A stretch of 64,000 nucleotides of DNA from Hymenolepis diminuta (taxonomy: Eukaryota; Platyhelminthes; Cestoda; Cyclophyllidea; Hymenolepididae): assembly GCA_900708905.1 (NCBI GenBank), contig CAADRB010000022.1:2162246-2226245 (forward strand), written 5' to 3'. A program made the position numbers and the translations under genes. Below are positions 12,101 to 23,239 of the stretch, in pieces; within the stretch, counting starts at the first letter, position 1; the number at the start of each line of letters is the position of its first letter. A model generated the notes under the pieces. It ran no database searches, had not been told where the DNA came from, and was given only the letters and a program-made list of their open reading frames with translations.

Positions 12101-15100
12101 AAATTTCGTTGAATTTTACGACTGGTTTGATTTTAATGCGTATCGATTTCCAAATATCCACTCATCATCATTGAATTCACACTCATTTACTTTCCTAAAC
12201 GAAATGTTATGGATAGATTAAATGTAGCATTCGGCTTTGTTAATTCATGAGTCAGAAACCTCATTGTTTTTACAGTTGCGTTTTTATATTGTTGCTCATT
12301 TACTTCACATCTACTGTTACATTAAATTCCTTCGATAGTTCGTTGAAATGCTTCTATATTAAGTTCCAGTGTGTTATTGTTATAACCTTATTAGCCTCCT
12401 AAATAGTCACAAATCCCAGAACCCAAGAGTAGTACGTACTTGCCTTAGTGGTAGGTTTTACTCCAAATTTATGCAAGGCAACGACCCTGCAATTTAGCAC
12501 ATTTTAACAAATATGCAAATTTTGTGAATGACTAACAATAACTTGTTAATTAACCCTTTCTTGGATAAAAATTATTCATTTCTATTCAATGCCTCCCGGT
12601 GAACGTTGTTTATTTATAAGTTTGAGCGTTGGATACACCTTGAATCTTGAAGGTTCTGAAGTAACGGTGGGGCCGATAGTTACGCCGAGTCTCCGGAGTT
12701 TCGGAGTTCCAAGAAGGAGGGGATCACACGTGTCCAGACAGATCTCCATTGGATCCATTTTCTGTTCAGATGATACGGTTGCGTACCAAAAATGGAGATG
12801 TTTTGCAGTGGCGCACTCGGATTTGGGCACCAATCTGTGGCGTCGTCCGGTACCTCAACTGTAATGAATTAACAATCTCTTCCACTGTATTCTTCCCTTG
12901 TAATCTGAGAAGTTACTTTTCATACTGTCAACAAGTTGCTCATCCAGACCAATGAGACTAGGTGGTAAGTGTAAAAGAAGATATTTCGACCTTGGCAAAA
13001 GTTCTCAAATTGAGTATAAGAGAGCTGGGCGACATTTCCGGACACCATAACCTTTTTTACGCCCTGAGTGGCGCATATCTTGGGGAGGTTGTCAATACCG
13101 GTACCGATTGTGGCAGACTTAATGGATATAACCTCAAGCCACTTTGAGTACCAATCAACCAGGATTAGATTGGAGATTCAATGGATAGGCTCAGCAAGAT
13201 TGAGGTCAATTTGAGACTAAAGAACATCAGTTTGGGAGCATATAAGATCCTGATGATAGAGAAGTGCAGCCTCGCCTGCATTTTTTGAAATCACCTTTGG
13301 AACTGTTCCATTTGCTAGAAAAATATGTTTGGCAAGACCGATTTCCTCGGGTTGCTTTCACTTATCATCCATCAGTGCTGATCACTTAGGACGGAAAACG
13401 AGTTTAAGTTTAGTTCGAATGTGGTTGCACTGATCAGGACATTTTGGAGACTTGATCATGGTGGACGATTTAGGAGTTCTGGAGAAGGCAAAAGTACAAC
13501 AACCTTTCTGTCCCTTTAGGCTGCATATTTGATGTCTGGTGATCACGTAGGCGGAATGACGGGACTTATTATTGCCTGGGTACGGTAGGTTCGGAAACAA
13601 GTCGTGCTGGAATGACTTCAGGTATAGAAGATTCTACTGAGTGCATGAGTTTCGTTACTTTTTCCACTTCCCCCGACTGATGAGTGCAACTTCATGTTAT
13701 CATTGACCACCTCAACCGGAGTTACAGTAGAAAACACCTTAGGAGAGGCAAATACAACCAGTAGTTAAGTGGAATTATTAGAGGAATTTGGAGAAACACT
13801 AGAGGACATTTTAGCCTCAACTTTTGCGGGTGAAACATTTATTTCTGCAGACAAGCTTTTAAACATCTTGTAATGAGTTAAGAAGTCGAAAACGCTTTTT
13901 CTTTCGACATTGTAAAATCGTCAGGGATGGTAAATAATTGGTGCTCATTATAGCCTAATTTGCTTCCTGAAATAGCTTGCAAAAGCTAGAATCCTTCGTG
14001 GGAAAGGAACTTATAGTAGGGGTGGGGGATCGAAAAGATGTTGAGAGTAAGGTCAAGGTATCAAAAGAGTTTTTCTTGATTTAATTTGTACATTCAGATT
14101 GTATAATATTTACTTATCGGGTAGGTCATGTTCCGAAATACAAACTTCATGATTCTTATCCACAATGTCCAGTGCTTTGTGACTGATTGTCTAGTGGCTA
14201 TGGTCGGTCTGGCCACTTTAATTCATTTTTTCTTTCAAAGTTTGAGGAAGCAGAGTAATCTAAGATGATGTCGTGCATTAGAGCTGAATCGAATTCGCTT
14301 AAGGAGAACCCGAATCGAAAAATTGAAATCCTATTTAGTATAATTTATTCTTAGTATTTCTACGGTTTTCCCTGCATTCAAATTATGACCATTGACTTTT
14401 AATACAATTGTGAAGGAAGAATGGGAGCTCACTTGACAGTAGGTATGACTAATTAATCTTGAGAAAGAGAAATTAAATTTACTGTCATTTATCATGGCAG
14501 ACGCTTTCCATCGCAGAGTATGAGACGGTAAATGTTGAAACCCCTGTGTCCGTAAGCATCCACATGAACTACAACAAGGAGTCAACTTATATTTTAGATA
14601 TCGATTTCTAATCGTTAGTTATTACCTTACCTCCGGTGTTATATTAACGTTTATTTTGAGAACTGCAGGGTAACCTTTTCTTATTTTATCGTCGGCCAAG
14701 TGTTATAAGTCTAACACGGACATATGGTTTGAAAGGAAGAGGACATGATTAATTAATTATGGGAATAAAAAAATATATACAAGCTACTCTCATTTTACAT
14801 ACAAGTCTCCTCATTTTGGCAGATTTTCCAAATGCAGTATGTGCAACAATGATTTTCGTTTCATTGCCACATGGACTTAACTGCAAAGCCTACACGGTGA
14901 GAGATAAAAGTACTTTTTTCAGGTATACCCCTTTTATGCGACGTTGTCATCAACGTGCACCTCTGCCAAATTAGAAGTCACGAGATCGGTGTGCATCCAG
15001 TGCTGTGGACACCCAACCGGTTATTACTGGTCAAGAAGGTAGGTGTTAAAGTGTGAGTTTCTCATTTAGAGCGGCTCCAGATGACCTCCCCCTCTAACAA

Positions 15101-18100
15101 ACCATTTTTTTAAAACACTTCCCTTAATGAGTTTAGGAAACTTAGTTTTATTACTGTTGCTCTACCGTCATCATTGTTTTGAGAGCCTAGACAAGCGAAG
15201 AGACTTAATTTTGGATTCTTCTGCTTTCAAGATACTATTTTTTCCAACGCACACATATTTGAATATCTGCATTTTCTTCATTCACAAATATCGTTTATAA
15301 GTGAGCATTATCTGTGCTAATACTAAGATTTCGGAGTTGGCTTCTTAAAACTTTTCAAAATAATTTATGACATTCTCTTCAGATACAGTTACCGGGTTTC
15401 TAGACACATACTTGTTCATCTTGCTCTCGTGACTTCAGTGAAATGCGTCTTCCTGACCTCACTTCTCCCCTCCCTCTTCTCCACGTATGAGTGTCTGTAA
15501 GGTCAGTTGTCTAAATCGCAAATAATTTACCAACATAAATAATCTAATGTATTGTCAGTAGTGATTTCAGTGAAGGATAATATCTTTAAACTCCGAAATA
15601 ACAATAAAAGGATATTAATCGGATCCAATTTCTTGTTTTTAAATGATCAGGCATAATTAGAATACCTAATATATGGGATCTTGTTATGAAAAGGATTAAA
15701 TGCCCTAACCAGTAAACTTATAGTTGTAAGGAAAACTGGTACATGGTTTCACAGTTGAGTTGTGAATCAACAATAATCCAAATTTCTCTAACGATTTTGC
15801 CATTCCAAATCTCAGAATGGAAAAGTATGCTTCTGCTAGTCCTGCTAGTATGTTGTGCATTAGCGTTACATAGATAAAGTAATAAATATTGTCATGTGGA
15901 GGAGGTATTCGGTCTTTTAAATTTTCGCATTCAATTCCAATGAAAGATTCAAAACACTCTCCTACAGAGTGTAGTTGGCAAGCGTACAAATGTCATCCTC
16001 GATCCTAAAATGACTTAAAACTTCGTAGACGGTAGTGTGAAGGGAAGGAACACCTATGGAATCGTTCTTATTAGAAGCTCACATTATACTATATCCTTAG
16101 TTAATCAGAATTGAGTAGTACGGAACCGAATTGATTACTAATGAACATCGGCATTGTAACCTCTTACTTAGTATGGTAACCATTACGCCACCTACTCACA
16201 TTTACCTACTTCAGAGATTTGCAAGTAACATCTAATTGAAATCAACCATACTTGATTGGGAAAAGATACAAGGGATGAAAAAGGAACATCCTATTCATAA
16301 TACTCTTGATAGTCGTAGTTTATTGGCCTCCGTATCTCTGTAAGTCGTAACTTCTAAGGCAGTTATATATTGGTTAAATAACTCTTCTACTAGTTAGTCC
16401 TTTATAGATGATATAAACTTTAAAACACACCTCTTCTATTTCTTTATCATATGATCCTCTTTACATAACCATCAGAATCACAAGTTGCTCTACTGAGTTT
16501 AACGAAGCCTAAAATAGTTTGTGCCCCAACTATGCGTTTCATTCTCTTTTACCATTGTCTATACCATGCTAAGAAAGAAAATATCTGCATCGATCTCTTG
16601 ATAGATATCCAGAAAAGCTTCCTCTGAACTCAGATATGTCAGATTAATAGATGTTGAGCAGAGGAAATGATTACCAAATAATATATTTACATAACAGAAT
16701 ATCGCTACGGATAGTGTGTCACTGTGGCTGAAAAGAGGAGAAAATTGGATGATATGGATGACATAATAGATCAATAGAAACTCCATACTAAACCACGGGC
16801 GCACCTGCAATTTATGAGAAGACATGCGAATATGAATCTAGAAAATCGGTAAAGACTTTACATAACTTGGCAGTGACTTAACCAACCGCTATTCTGTATA
16901 GTAAATTTCGAAATTCTCTAGATCTTCTTTATTTCTTGACTCATTTAAATCCCTGATTGCTACCTGTCAAATATGTGTATTATTGTTTGATGTCTTTCAA
17001 CAATCTTTATGACCAAATTTGTTTTCTTAGACACATCTACATTCTATCACTTCTCATACTGCATCATATGATCTCCCGCAACTCATAAACGCAATTTCTT
17101 ATCTTGGGAATGTCTACCAGCAGCAGTCTTAAAAGATAAACGTAATTCCATAACTGCCCACTCCTCACGTGGTTACTTTGACAGCGTAACTTTTGCAAAT
17201 GACAGGATTACTTTTTCTCTTTATTTGGTACCTTTTAAGTCATCGGTATAGTGAAATAGATTATCTAATTATCAGCCTTTAGGGTACACTTTCATAACTT
17301 CTCTTTCAAATCCACAAGTTCTGAATAATTACCTCGTAGGTGTTTTCCCCTACCGCAGCCTTTGTCTACTGAAGAAGAAGTTGTCGTCTTGTGAAGAGTT
17401 GAACAATCTTGCTGGTCTATTATCCTTCCAGCCACAAAACAGGGCAGAAAGGAGACAGAGAATGTCGTATTAATGCTCGTACTTAGAGAGATTACCGGAA
17501 AAATACGTGGATAGAAGGGATAAGTCACAGATAGAGGAAGGACGCTGTGTCATTCGCCCATTTTAACTCAACCCTTCGTCACTTAGTTATTGTTTTAATC
17601 CGATATCATCATATGATCCTCGCCAAAATCTTGAGACAAATGTAGTCTCATAGTCAGAAGAAATAAAAAAGGTCAACCTACTTTTTTATCTTTTGTCTGT
17701 GAGAGTAATGCTTTTTGTGCTTATCGTTATCGCGCTACCGAGATAGCGAAACGCGGCACAGCACATGATAGATACGCGACCGTGACAACTAAACACACAC
17801 GCTGTCGTGCAAACGACATAAAATTCCACACATCGTCACAAGGTGAGATTTACGCCTGTGGCTTTTTGTGCCTGCGTGCATGAAGTCAGTTCGTGCAGTA
17901 AACATGCAGGCCCCTTCTCATTCCCCTTTTCTGGTTTTCCTGTTTATCTGACCGGATCTGATTATTAGCATAGGGTGTTGGTGTATTTATCTGAAGACTG
18001 ACAAGTTGTGATTTAATTAGTCTTGCTGTCTATCATGTAAAATCCGATTTTTAGCAATAACACCTGCGCAATGTGAGGTCACAAGACTTAGATCCATTGA

Positions 18101-21100
18101 AATGATCATCGACACTGGTTAATCATGATTGGAACAAGAGTGGAAGAATGCAAGTAGCTTATCAAAGAGGTTCAGGATACCCTTTCTTCACTCAATACTG
18201 GTCAAAATAGAGATGAAACAAATCGAGCTTCTCAATATGGGGCTTCAGAATGCTTCTCGTCTTCTCTTCCTTTCCTTCAATAGACGCGGTAATCATAAGG
18301 CTGAATTTATTAGTCTTTTGATAAGCGGCTACGGCTTAGGTTGTAAGATAGATAAACCTGTTAAGTTATCATCCTTTCATGCCTCTACAAAATACGAAGA
18401 ATAAAATAGTAAGAAGAAGCTTAAATACTCGTGTTATGAGAGTAAAAAGAAGATGTTCATTGATAGAACAGAGAGATAACTTGCACAAATTAATAAACAA
18501 CTTAAGGAGTACTGTCTTTCATCCTTTAATCAAATATCTGTGTTTTCCAATTTCTTAAGTTCGATGGCATCATTTCATAATACTAGTGGCTTCGATTTTG
18601 GATGCGTTTTAACGGCTTGGAGTTGAAATACGAGTCTAAAAGCTTTCACATGGTTGTTGGAACTTCTATTTTGGTGGAGCATAGTTGATTATTATCATTA
18701 GTTGAGATATTAGCGAATTTTAAATATCTCAGTGGCATTCGGGTTATTAATTGTTAAATTAATAAATTTAAGAAATTGCGTACTTTTAGTCGCTGCAGTA
18801 TGAAAGTTCTTTTGCCGTTGTTTGGAATTGTTTTAAGTGACAGTCCAACAAAACTAGCAGATTCGAAGTGTGAGAAATCTGATTATGAGACCTTACAAAT
18901 TAACGCAGAATATTCGATCTCTGTCTCTGATAAGCTGATAAACCTCATAATAGGTTAAGAAGTAGAAGTTGGCTTATAAGAAATCGAAATGAAATTTTGC
19001 ATTCTGGGTAGAAAACCCGGGATCTATTCATAATACCCCACTGAAAAAAAAGTTAAGAGTTTAAAGTTAAGAAAAGGCACCAAGATCTGAACTGCGATTG
19101 TGAAACTCAAAAGAGAACTTAAAATAAAATTAATTCNNNNNNNNNNNNNNNNNNNNNNNNNNNNNNNNNNNNNNNNNNNNNNNNNNNNNNNNNNCCTCCT
19201 CCTCCAAAAATCATTAACTCAAAATAGTATTGGGTCTGATTGACTCAACGAGTACTTTGAAGATGATATTTGTTCATTCAGCTCCATTCGTATCCCAACC
19301 TTAATCAATGATGACCCACCTATATGTAGAATTGTTGGCCTCTGCAACAGATAACACAATAAGCCCAGGATTCGTCACGACCTTGAGTGTTCATTCAATT
19401 TCTCTTCCAGTTAATTGAATTGGGGTGAGCTTTCACAAATCCACCTGCCATGTGAGATATCTTCACGTGTGACCATTAGACGCGTTTTAAGAGTCTTATT
19501 TTATATACTCACGTTTGCATCCATACAATTTGTTTGCATGTATGTTTATTTATGGTTAATATTCTGCACCTTCTATTACCCCAGAGAGAGAGGAAGGTAG
19601 CATGTTTGACGCAGAATTGCATTTAGCGTTCGTCGGGTGCAGCATGCGTGTCAAAAACAAACTCGCTATTCAAAATCTGATTCTTATCACTATGTTTTAA
19701 GTTTGCAAGTTTATGGGGCTGATGGCTGTCTCCTGTGGAATGATTCTTTTTGATATGTAGTAATTTCTCTAAGACTTTGTTGGTTTATGTAACACGGTTA
19801 TTAGTTAGTGCTTACGAGTTGAACAGAGGCATGCAAAGCTTTCTTCATAATGTTTATTTAGGAGAAGAAAATTGAAATGTGAAGATCTCGCCTTAGAAAG
19901 CAAAGAATTCTTTAAGATCGTCCTGACTGCACATCTTTAATGAGCCTATTTTCAGTTGGAGCTTAGCTTTGAATATTCTAATGGTCAATTGAACTAGATA
20001 CCGATCATCAAGAAGGAACTTTTGTTAGCATACAATTTCTTAAACCAGTTCTGATCTTTTGAAAGTATACGTTTCTAACGAAAAGGCAAGCGTATCTAGA
20101 GAAGCTGAATTGAGAAAAGTGGAAGGTCTCAAATCTAATAATTTACTAGAATTGAGATGTGTATTCAAAGTTATGGCATTCAATTTTAACTAAATGTGGA
20201 CTATATGTATAAGACTAATTCGAATGCCTTGGGTTTTGCGAATAAAATACTTCGAATTATCGAAATGGGGAAAATAGAATAACATTATACGTGCTATTAA
20301 GAACGGTCTAAGAAATTAGAATTTGGTTGATGGAGGTGTTAATTTTATATTGACACTAATTTTCAATGATAATTCTGCGTTCCCTTTTCTGACGAATGGA
20401 TAATAACTGATAACCGTGGTTTGTCCCTACGGAAGCGCTCAACAATCTGTAGCTACATTTATCGATGTCTGTGTCAGGAATTTTCTGTCTTTGGTATTTA
20501 ATGAAAATTTTGTGGTGATCTGAAATGTCTTCATTCAAGTAGTCCTTGAGTGAAGACAGCGGAGGTTGATCAGATCACATCACTTAAGGTTAAATTTTAA
20601 AAGACGATTGTTAAAAACATTTTGAAAATTAGAACGGAATCGATGTTTAACTTTGGTCTATCTAGACTAGATTTTAAAATGAACATTTTGGCGTGACTCA
20701 TAATCTTTTCGATGATATTTCAATACTTCATTTGAATGTTTGAATGTCAGTTTTCGTAGCTTGAGAGGCATTGCATTTGTTTTTGTTTTATATTTATCGA
20801 TTACTAATTAAGATTCATAATATTTGAGATATTTCTTAGAAAAAAACTCGGGGAAATTCTCTGAGAAAACAAGTGACAGGTGGATACAATCATTGAAAAG
20901 CTACTCTTGAATAATGCATTATCATTGTTGAGGCATATTTGGAAAGGTAAAAATAGACAACGAGAAGGACTTTGTTAAGTCACATGTATAGTTCGGAGGT
21001 GGCTGTATAGCCAAGTCATTATATTTTCTATATACGTACATTCATGTAGTTCTTTTACTCTTTTTGGTATTTTATGAAGATTTACTTCCTCAGAGTTAGA

Positions 21101-23088
21101 GCTGTCCAGGATGGACAGTTTTTGATTGACGTTTTTAGGCCTATAGTTATACATATTTAGAGTACGAATAGTTGGCATTAATCTATGCGTACTCTTATTA
21201 ATTGGCAAATTCATCAAAAAATTCCCTTTTATAAGAAGTTACTATTTGAATTTCGTCAAATTTATCCAATTGATTTATATACATTACTAATCTCTCTGAA
21301 ATTGATTATTTGACAGCTCGTTCACGTCACTTCGTTTGAAAAATGTTATTTCTTTCTATTATCGGAATTAAATAAACTTGTTGGTTTATTTTCTCCATGG
21401 ATAACTGTCATTTCACCTTTTAGCCCCCAAGGTCCAGTGGTATGATTATGGAGATATAGAGTGTGAGCCTTGGTTGCTTAATTCAAAATGGGAGAGAGCC
21501 TGTAAAATGATCAAAGGATCATGATATCATGTGCAGGACTCAGATTATAATCATAGGATGGGATATGAGGAGCTCTGATCAAATATTGGTAATTAACAAA
21601 CATACTGAGTGAAAAATTCTCCAAAACCCGCTAGGAGAAGTGTCAGCAACACTTGACTTGGAAGGTATCCTGGAGTTCCTCTTAGGAGACAATCGCATCC
21701 TATCGCACCTCATGTTTACCGGAATCGGTAGATGAGTTTCCATCTCATGATCTCCTACTTACCAGATAGGCATGTTACACAAGAAAGACTTCGCCTTTGG
21801 GCCGCTATGAAAAGTCTTTCCTGTTCTTTTACTCTAAAATTTCTTTTGAGTTATGGGATACCAAGAGCAACTAGAATGACACCTTACACCAAGTTATAAC
21901 TGATACAAATTAACTAGGAAGCCAAAGATGTCTTTTACTTGATCGGCCTCTCGTGAATAAAGCGGCAAAAAGTCCTATTCGCGTTTATATAAACGTAAAT
22001 CTTCACCCCATGGAGATTTGCACAAATAAAATATCATTTTTTACTCATGCTCACCGAAAAAGTCATGTACGCAGAAAAGCATGAACTGACAGTGTTCGAT
22101 TTCCGCCTTAAGTCTCATAAAAGACAAAGGTGGCTGAAACGCCACCTAGCAGAATACTATTCTCAACGTTCACATTAGATGCAAAATAAGTCTCTTCAAA
22201 AGATCTTTTGAAAAAGCATCAGCATATATTCTTCCGATCAGATAAGGGAAGCAGTAAAATTCCGAATCTTATTGACCAAATCTCCCCACCCATTCTCTCA
22301 TAGCCATGCATCCACTTGCCCTAATAATATAATAAATAAACGGGCATATTATTTAATGGAATAATGGAGCGGACTTAGGACTGACCCATTCTGTTTATTA
22401 ATATCCATATCTGCGCAAAAGAAACAAGCATTTTTATCCAACCTAGGGAGATTACTTGGTCGTGATTGTGTCTTTAGACCATTTTCTGACTCTGGATGGC
22501 ATGAATTCCCTTCTTACTTTTTTAGAGAATAATCCATTTTATTCGCTTAAAATTAATGGAAATCCTAAATTTTGCAATGATTCAGATAGGAGCTGTGTTC
22601 GTATTTCGATCACCAGGTGAATGAAGAGGTTGGTCATTTCTTTTATTCTTAGTTGAAAGTCTTCTTAATTCTCTGAAAAAATCACATCGGATTGGGGAAG
22701 CATTCTCATTCGAAACACCTAAAAGTTTGGTTTAATGATTGAGGAATTGTCACACAAACCTCTCTGTAGATTGCCATTAACCGACAACTTCAAATTTCAC
22801 TACGTAGGTGCCCGTCATCTCTATCTTAACTCCTACCATTTGATTAATTAACTACTCACGAGACCACTGCAGGGTTGAAACACTTTTAAATATTCTAATT
22901 ATCCCCTATTTCTCGTTTCCAGGACCTGTGTGGAACCACCCTTGAAGGCTGATTTCGATGACCTTCAATCTAATCTCAAGATACTCAAATCTCAGCGTGA
23001 CTGTCCAGATGCTCTCAAGATTGAAGATATCCTGGAAACCTTGTATCCAGCCGCGAAACCGACTCGCTGCAAACTCTGTTGTGAATAG
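198..23088 (+). CDS. DEF8: DEF8-like protein (C1 + Rubicon-homology zinc domain), 8 exons
   Basis: Exons 198-288, 324-370, 477-1050, 3254-3597, 5691-5879, 5953-6090, 9900-10009 and 22923-23088 join in phase to about 552 residues ending in TAG. DEF8 family proteins bind Rab7/PLEKHM1-type endolysosomal machinery; that role is family knowledge, not shown here. Residues about 52-100 match the N-terminal helical segment of DEF8. Residues 129-182 form a C1-type finger (HVFQ..CDSC..CRECCVTCH..C..C) with two extra residues between the last His and Cys. CWSC (212-215) and CCYSGKFYCSNCHWDD (319-334) begin the Rubicon-homology zinc domain. It ends with TTCVLC (458-463), MCHVC, CSIC, VHRTC (496-500) and CKLC (547-550), the same order as in vertebrate DEF8. 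No PH domain is seen, which argues against PLEKHM1/3. The start at 198 has a good context (A at -3, G at +4). An in-frame ATG at 135 would add 21 residues, and an exon left of the window is possible. Confidence 0.88.
2150..2207. repeat. GC-rich imperfect inverted repeat (long hairpin)
   Basis: Left arm 2150-2172 and right arm 2185-2197 extended to 2207 are complementary at 18 of 23 positions, counted by eye, around a 12-nt loop that contains GAGCTC. The core CCCGTCTG/CAGACGGG is perfect. The flanks (about 2095-2230) are also much richer in G+C than the surrounding DNA. It could be a non-autonomous mobile element or a structured RNA segment of the DEF8 pre-mRNA. I do not recognise the family. 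Confidence 0.6.
2783..2960 (+). repeat. tRNA-derived SINE copy (family 1)
   Basis: A pol III A-box-like TGGCATAGCGG (2792-2802) is followed 42 nt later by a B-box-like GGTTCGA (2834-2840), the spacing of a tRNA promoter. The tail is related to the other family-1 copies (an AATTAAAGGTGATT-type stretch at about 2920). The head does not fold as an intact tRNA, so it is read as a retroposed, decayed SINE. A G-rich run (GGGGGTGGGG) at about 2965 resembles ones near 14020 and 54297. Confidence 0.6.
3598..5690 (+). other. DEF8 intron 4 (2.1 kb)
   Basis: A GTAAGT..TAG intron, phase 0. Besides the SINE copy at 3740-3850 it holds a possible family-2 repeat piece near 3946-3985 (CTCGTACTG and CATGAATGTGCT, also seen at 7533-7560). 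No coding or RNA gene is recognised in the remainder. Confidence 0.75.
3740..3850 (-). repeat. tRNA-derived SINE copy, shortened head (family 1)
   Basis: On the minus strand TGGCGTAGTGG (3805-3815) is an A-box match and AGTTCGATTCTC (3781-3792) a B-box match. They lie only about 24 nt apart, so the anticodon-arm part of the head appears deleted. Downstream on the minus strand comes a CCCAGTGAATGGA stretch that corresponds to the CAGTGAGTGGA block of the other copies. Confidence 0.55.
6505..6560 (+). repeat. Dispersed repeat fragment (family 2)
   Basis: ATTCAGAGCTTATTAATC followed by TGGTTGAATTGAG is a diverged match to the shared block of copies near 7990, 28760, 41600 and 52290. Only the central part of the repeat is recognisable. 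Confidence 0.4.
7525..7625 (-). repeat. Possible tRNA-headed SINE fragment
   Basis: On the minus strand ATGGCGTAGCGATCAGCAT at about 7600-7619 resembles an A box and its flank. The expected B box is poor. The plus strand at 7533-7560 also shares pieces with 3946-3985. The identity is uncertain. Confidence 0.3.
7975..8060 (+). repeat. Dispersed repeat fragment (family 2)
   Basis: GTCCACAATATTCAGAGC then TTATTGATCG matches the core of family-2 copies at 14155, 28760 and 52290. No head with clear pol III boxes is retained. Confidence 0.45.
9121..9260 (+). repeat. tRNA-derived SINE copy (family 1)
   Basis: A partial A-box region (CGGTTAACG at 9126) and a B-box-like GGGTTCGAC (9161-9169) are followed by GCACACTCAGTGAGTGGAAT and then AATAAAGGAGGTGAAA. 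The middle block recurs on the minus strand at 11215-11245 and, diverged, at 56565-56585. The AATAAAGGAGGTG block recurs at 29334-29346. It is one of the better family-1 copies. Confidence 0.65.
11155..11265 (-). repeat. tRNA-derived SINE copy, tail well kept (family 1)
   Basis: On the minus strand AGGTTCGATGCC (B box) is followed by GTGCACACTCAGTGAGTTGA, a spacer, then TAGGTAAGGTGATATAATTC and GAGTTTCCCACC. The middle block matches 9181-9194. The last block matches 31709-31731 (plus) and about 46030-46065 (minus). Most of the tRNA-like head upstream of the B box is degraded. Confidence 0.6.
12585..13380 (-). pseudogene. Ty3/gypsy integrase remnant (antisense in DEF8 intron)
   Basis: Read on the minus strand, the region follows an LTR-retrotransposon integrase. 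A decayed zinc-binding segment lies at about 13360-13260. The catalytic-core start QIDLNLAEPIH then VDWYSKWLEV lies at about 13215-13130. A roughly 70-codon open stretch runs from 13156 to about 12944, and a YRTTP-type motif sits at about 12850. Stop codons and frame changes interrupt it. The second catalytic Asp of the usual DNG motif reads as Gly (VSGNVAQ). A short GC-rich C-terminal part reaches about 12585. It is dead and lies opposite to DEF8 transcription. Confidence 0.75.
13381..14000 (-). pseudogene. Possible gag remnant next to the integrase fossil
   Basis: On the minus strand a Ser/Lys-rich open stretch beginning MFKSLSAEINVSPAKVEAK (from about 13873) and, further along, CSLKGQKGCCTFAF at about 13520 resemble a gag C-terminus with a decayed CCHC knuckle; only one of the four knuckle ligands remains. 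If right, gag sits almost directly beside integrase and most of pol is deleted. The similarity is weak, so this is only a suggestion. Confidence 0.3.
14015..14225 (+). repeat. Dispersed repeat copy (family 2, long form)
   Basis: ATCGAAAAGATGTTGAGAG then TAAGGTCAAG, a degraded pol III-like head around 14115-14150, and CCACAATGTCCAGTGC form the same ordered blocks as 41420-41650 (ATCAAAAAGATGTTGAGAA, AAAGTCAAG, GTCCAGAGC). The order is kept over about 210 bp, so this is a real repeat rather than chance similarity. Confidence 0.6.
14965..15075 (+). repeat. SINE copy (family 1)
   Basis: AGAAGTCACGAGATCGGTG, then TTACTGGTCAAGAAGGTAGG and GAGTTTCTCAT. The first block is nearly identical at 29301-29319, and the tail matches the GAGTTTCCCA end of other copies. 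A further shared stretch (CACTTCCCTTAATGAGTTTA, 15117-15136) follows and recurs in diverged form at 27869-27888. Confidence 0.55.
16145..16197 (-). repeat. tRNA-like head of a SINE (family 1)
   Basis: On the minus strand TGGCGTAATGG (16180-16190) is an A-box match and GAGGTTACAATGCC (about 16150-16163) a degraded B-box region. The tail is not clearly kept. Confidence 0.45.
17690..17945. promoter_or_regulatory. GC-richer island in the last DEF8 intron
   Basis: This stretch is clearly richer in G+C and CpG (GCGCTACCGAG, AACGCGGC, TACGCGACCG) than the AT-rich intron around it and contains CACACACGC runs. Its composition resembles the KLF upstream region at 36280-36660. It could be an alternative promoter, an enhancer, or the start of an unrecognised nested transcript. 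No specific site proves any of these. Confidence 0.3.
19137..19194. other. Assembly gap (58 N)
   Basis: A run of 58 N lies inside the last DEF8 intron. The right flank starts CCTCCTCCTCC, suggesting a low-complexity stretch that was not resolved. The true length is unknown. Confidence 0.99.
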
Positions 23089-23233
23089 TATCAGATTCTA
23101 CTTGGAACTCATCATTACGCCTGTTTACTTTTTTCAATTGTAGTAGTATATCCGCTCAGATATTTGCTGAATATACAGATATTTTGTCATTATTGCAGAC
23201 TTTTGTTTCAATATATCGTTTAATATCTTGTGA

Positions 23234-23239
23234 AATAAA
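23234..23239 (+). terminator. Candidate poly(A) signal of the DEF8-like gene
   Basis: A canonical AATAAA lies 146 nt after the TAG stop (23086-23088), in a T-rich context. It is the first AATAAA after the stop. Confidence 0.5.

Larger units (their letters stand above)
10010..22922 (+). other. DEF8 intron 7 (12.9 kb)
   Basis: A GTTAGT..TTTCCAG intron that splits an Arg codon (AG|G) inside the VHRTC zinc motif. Contents: SINE copies at 11155-11265, 14965-15075 and 16145-16197; an antisense Ty3/gypsy integrase remnant at 12585-13380 with possible gag to about 14000; a family-2 repeat at 14015-14225; a GC-richer island at 17690-17945; and an assembly gap. Open frames of up to 94 codons on the minus strand (15705-17528) look unsupported. 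About 18.4-22.9 kb shows no recognisable gene. Confidence 0.75.

Noticed and set aside
15705..17528. Nested minus-strand gene in the DEF8 intron (open frames at 15705-15989, 16559-16825, 17292-17528)
   Set aside because: The frames are short and AT-driven, no family is recognisable, and no consistent chain of splice sites could be built. The GC island next to them keeps the idea alive only as a finding.
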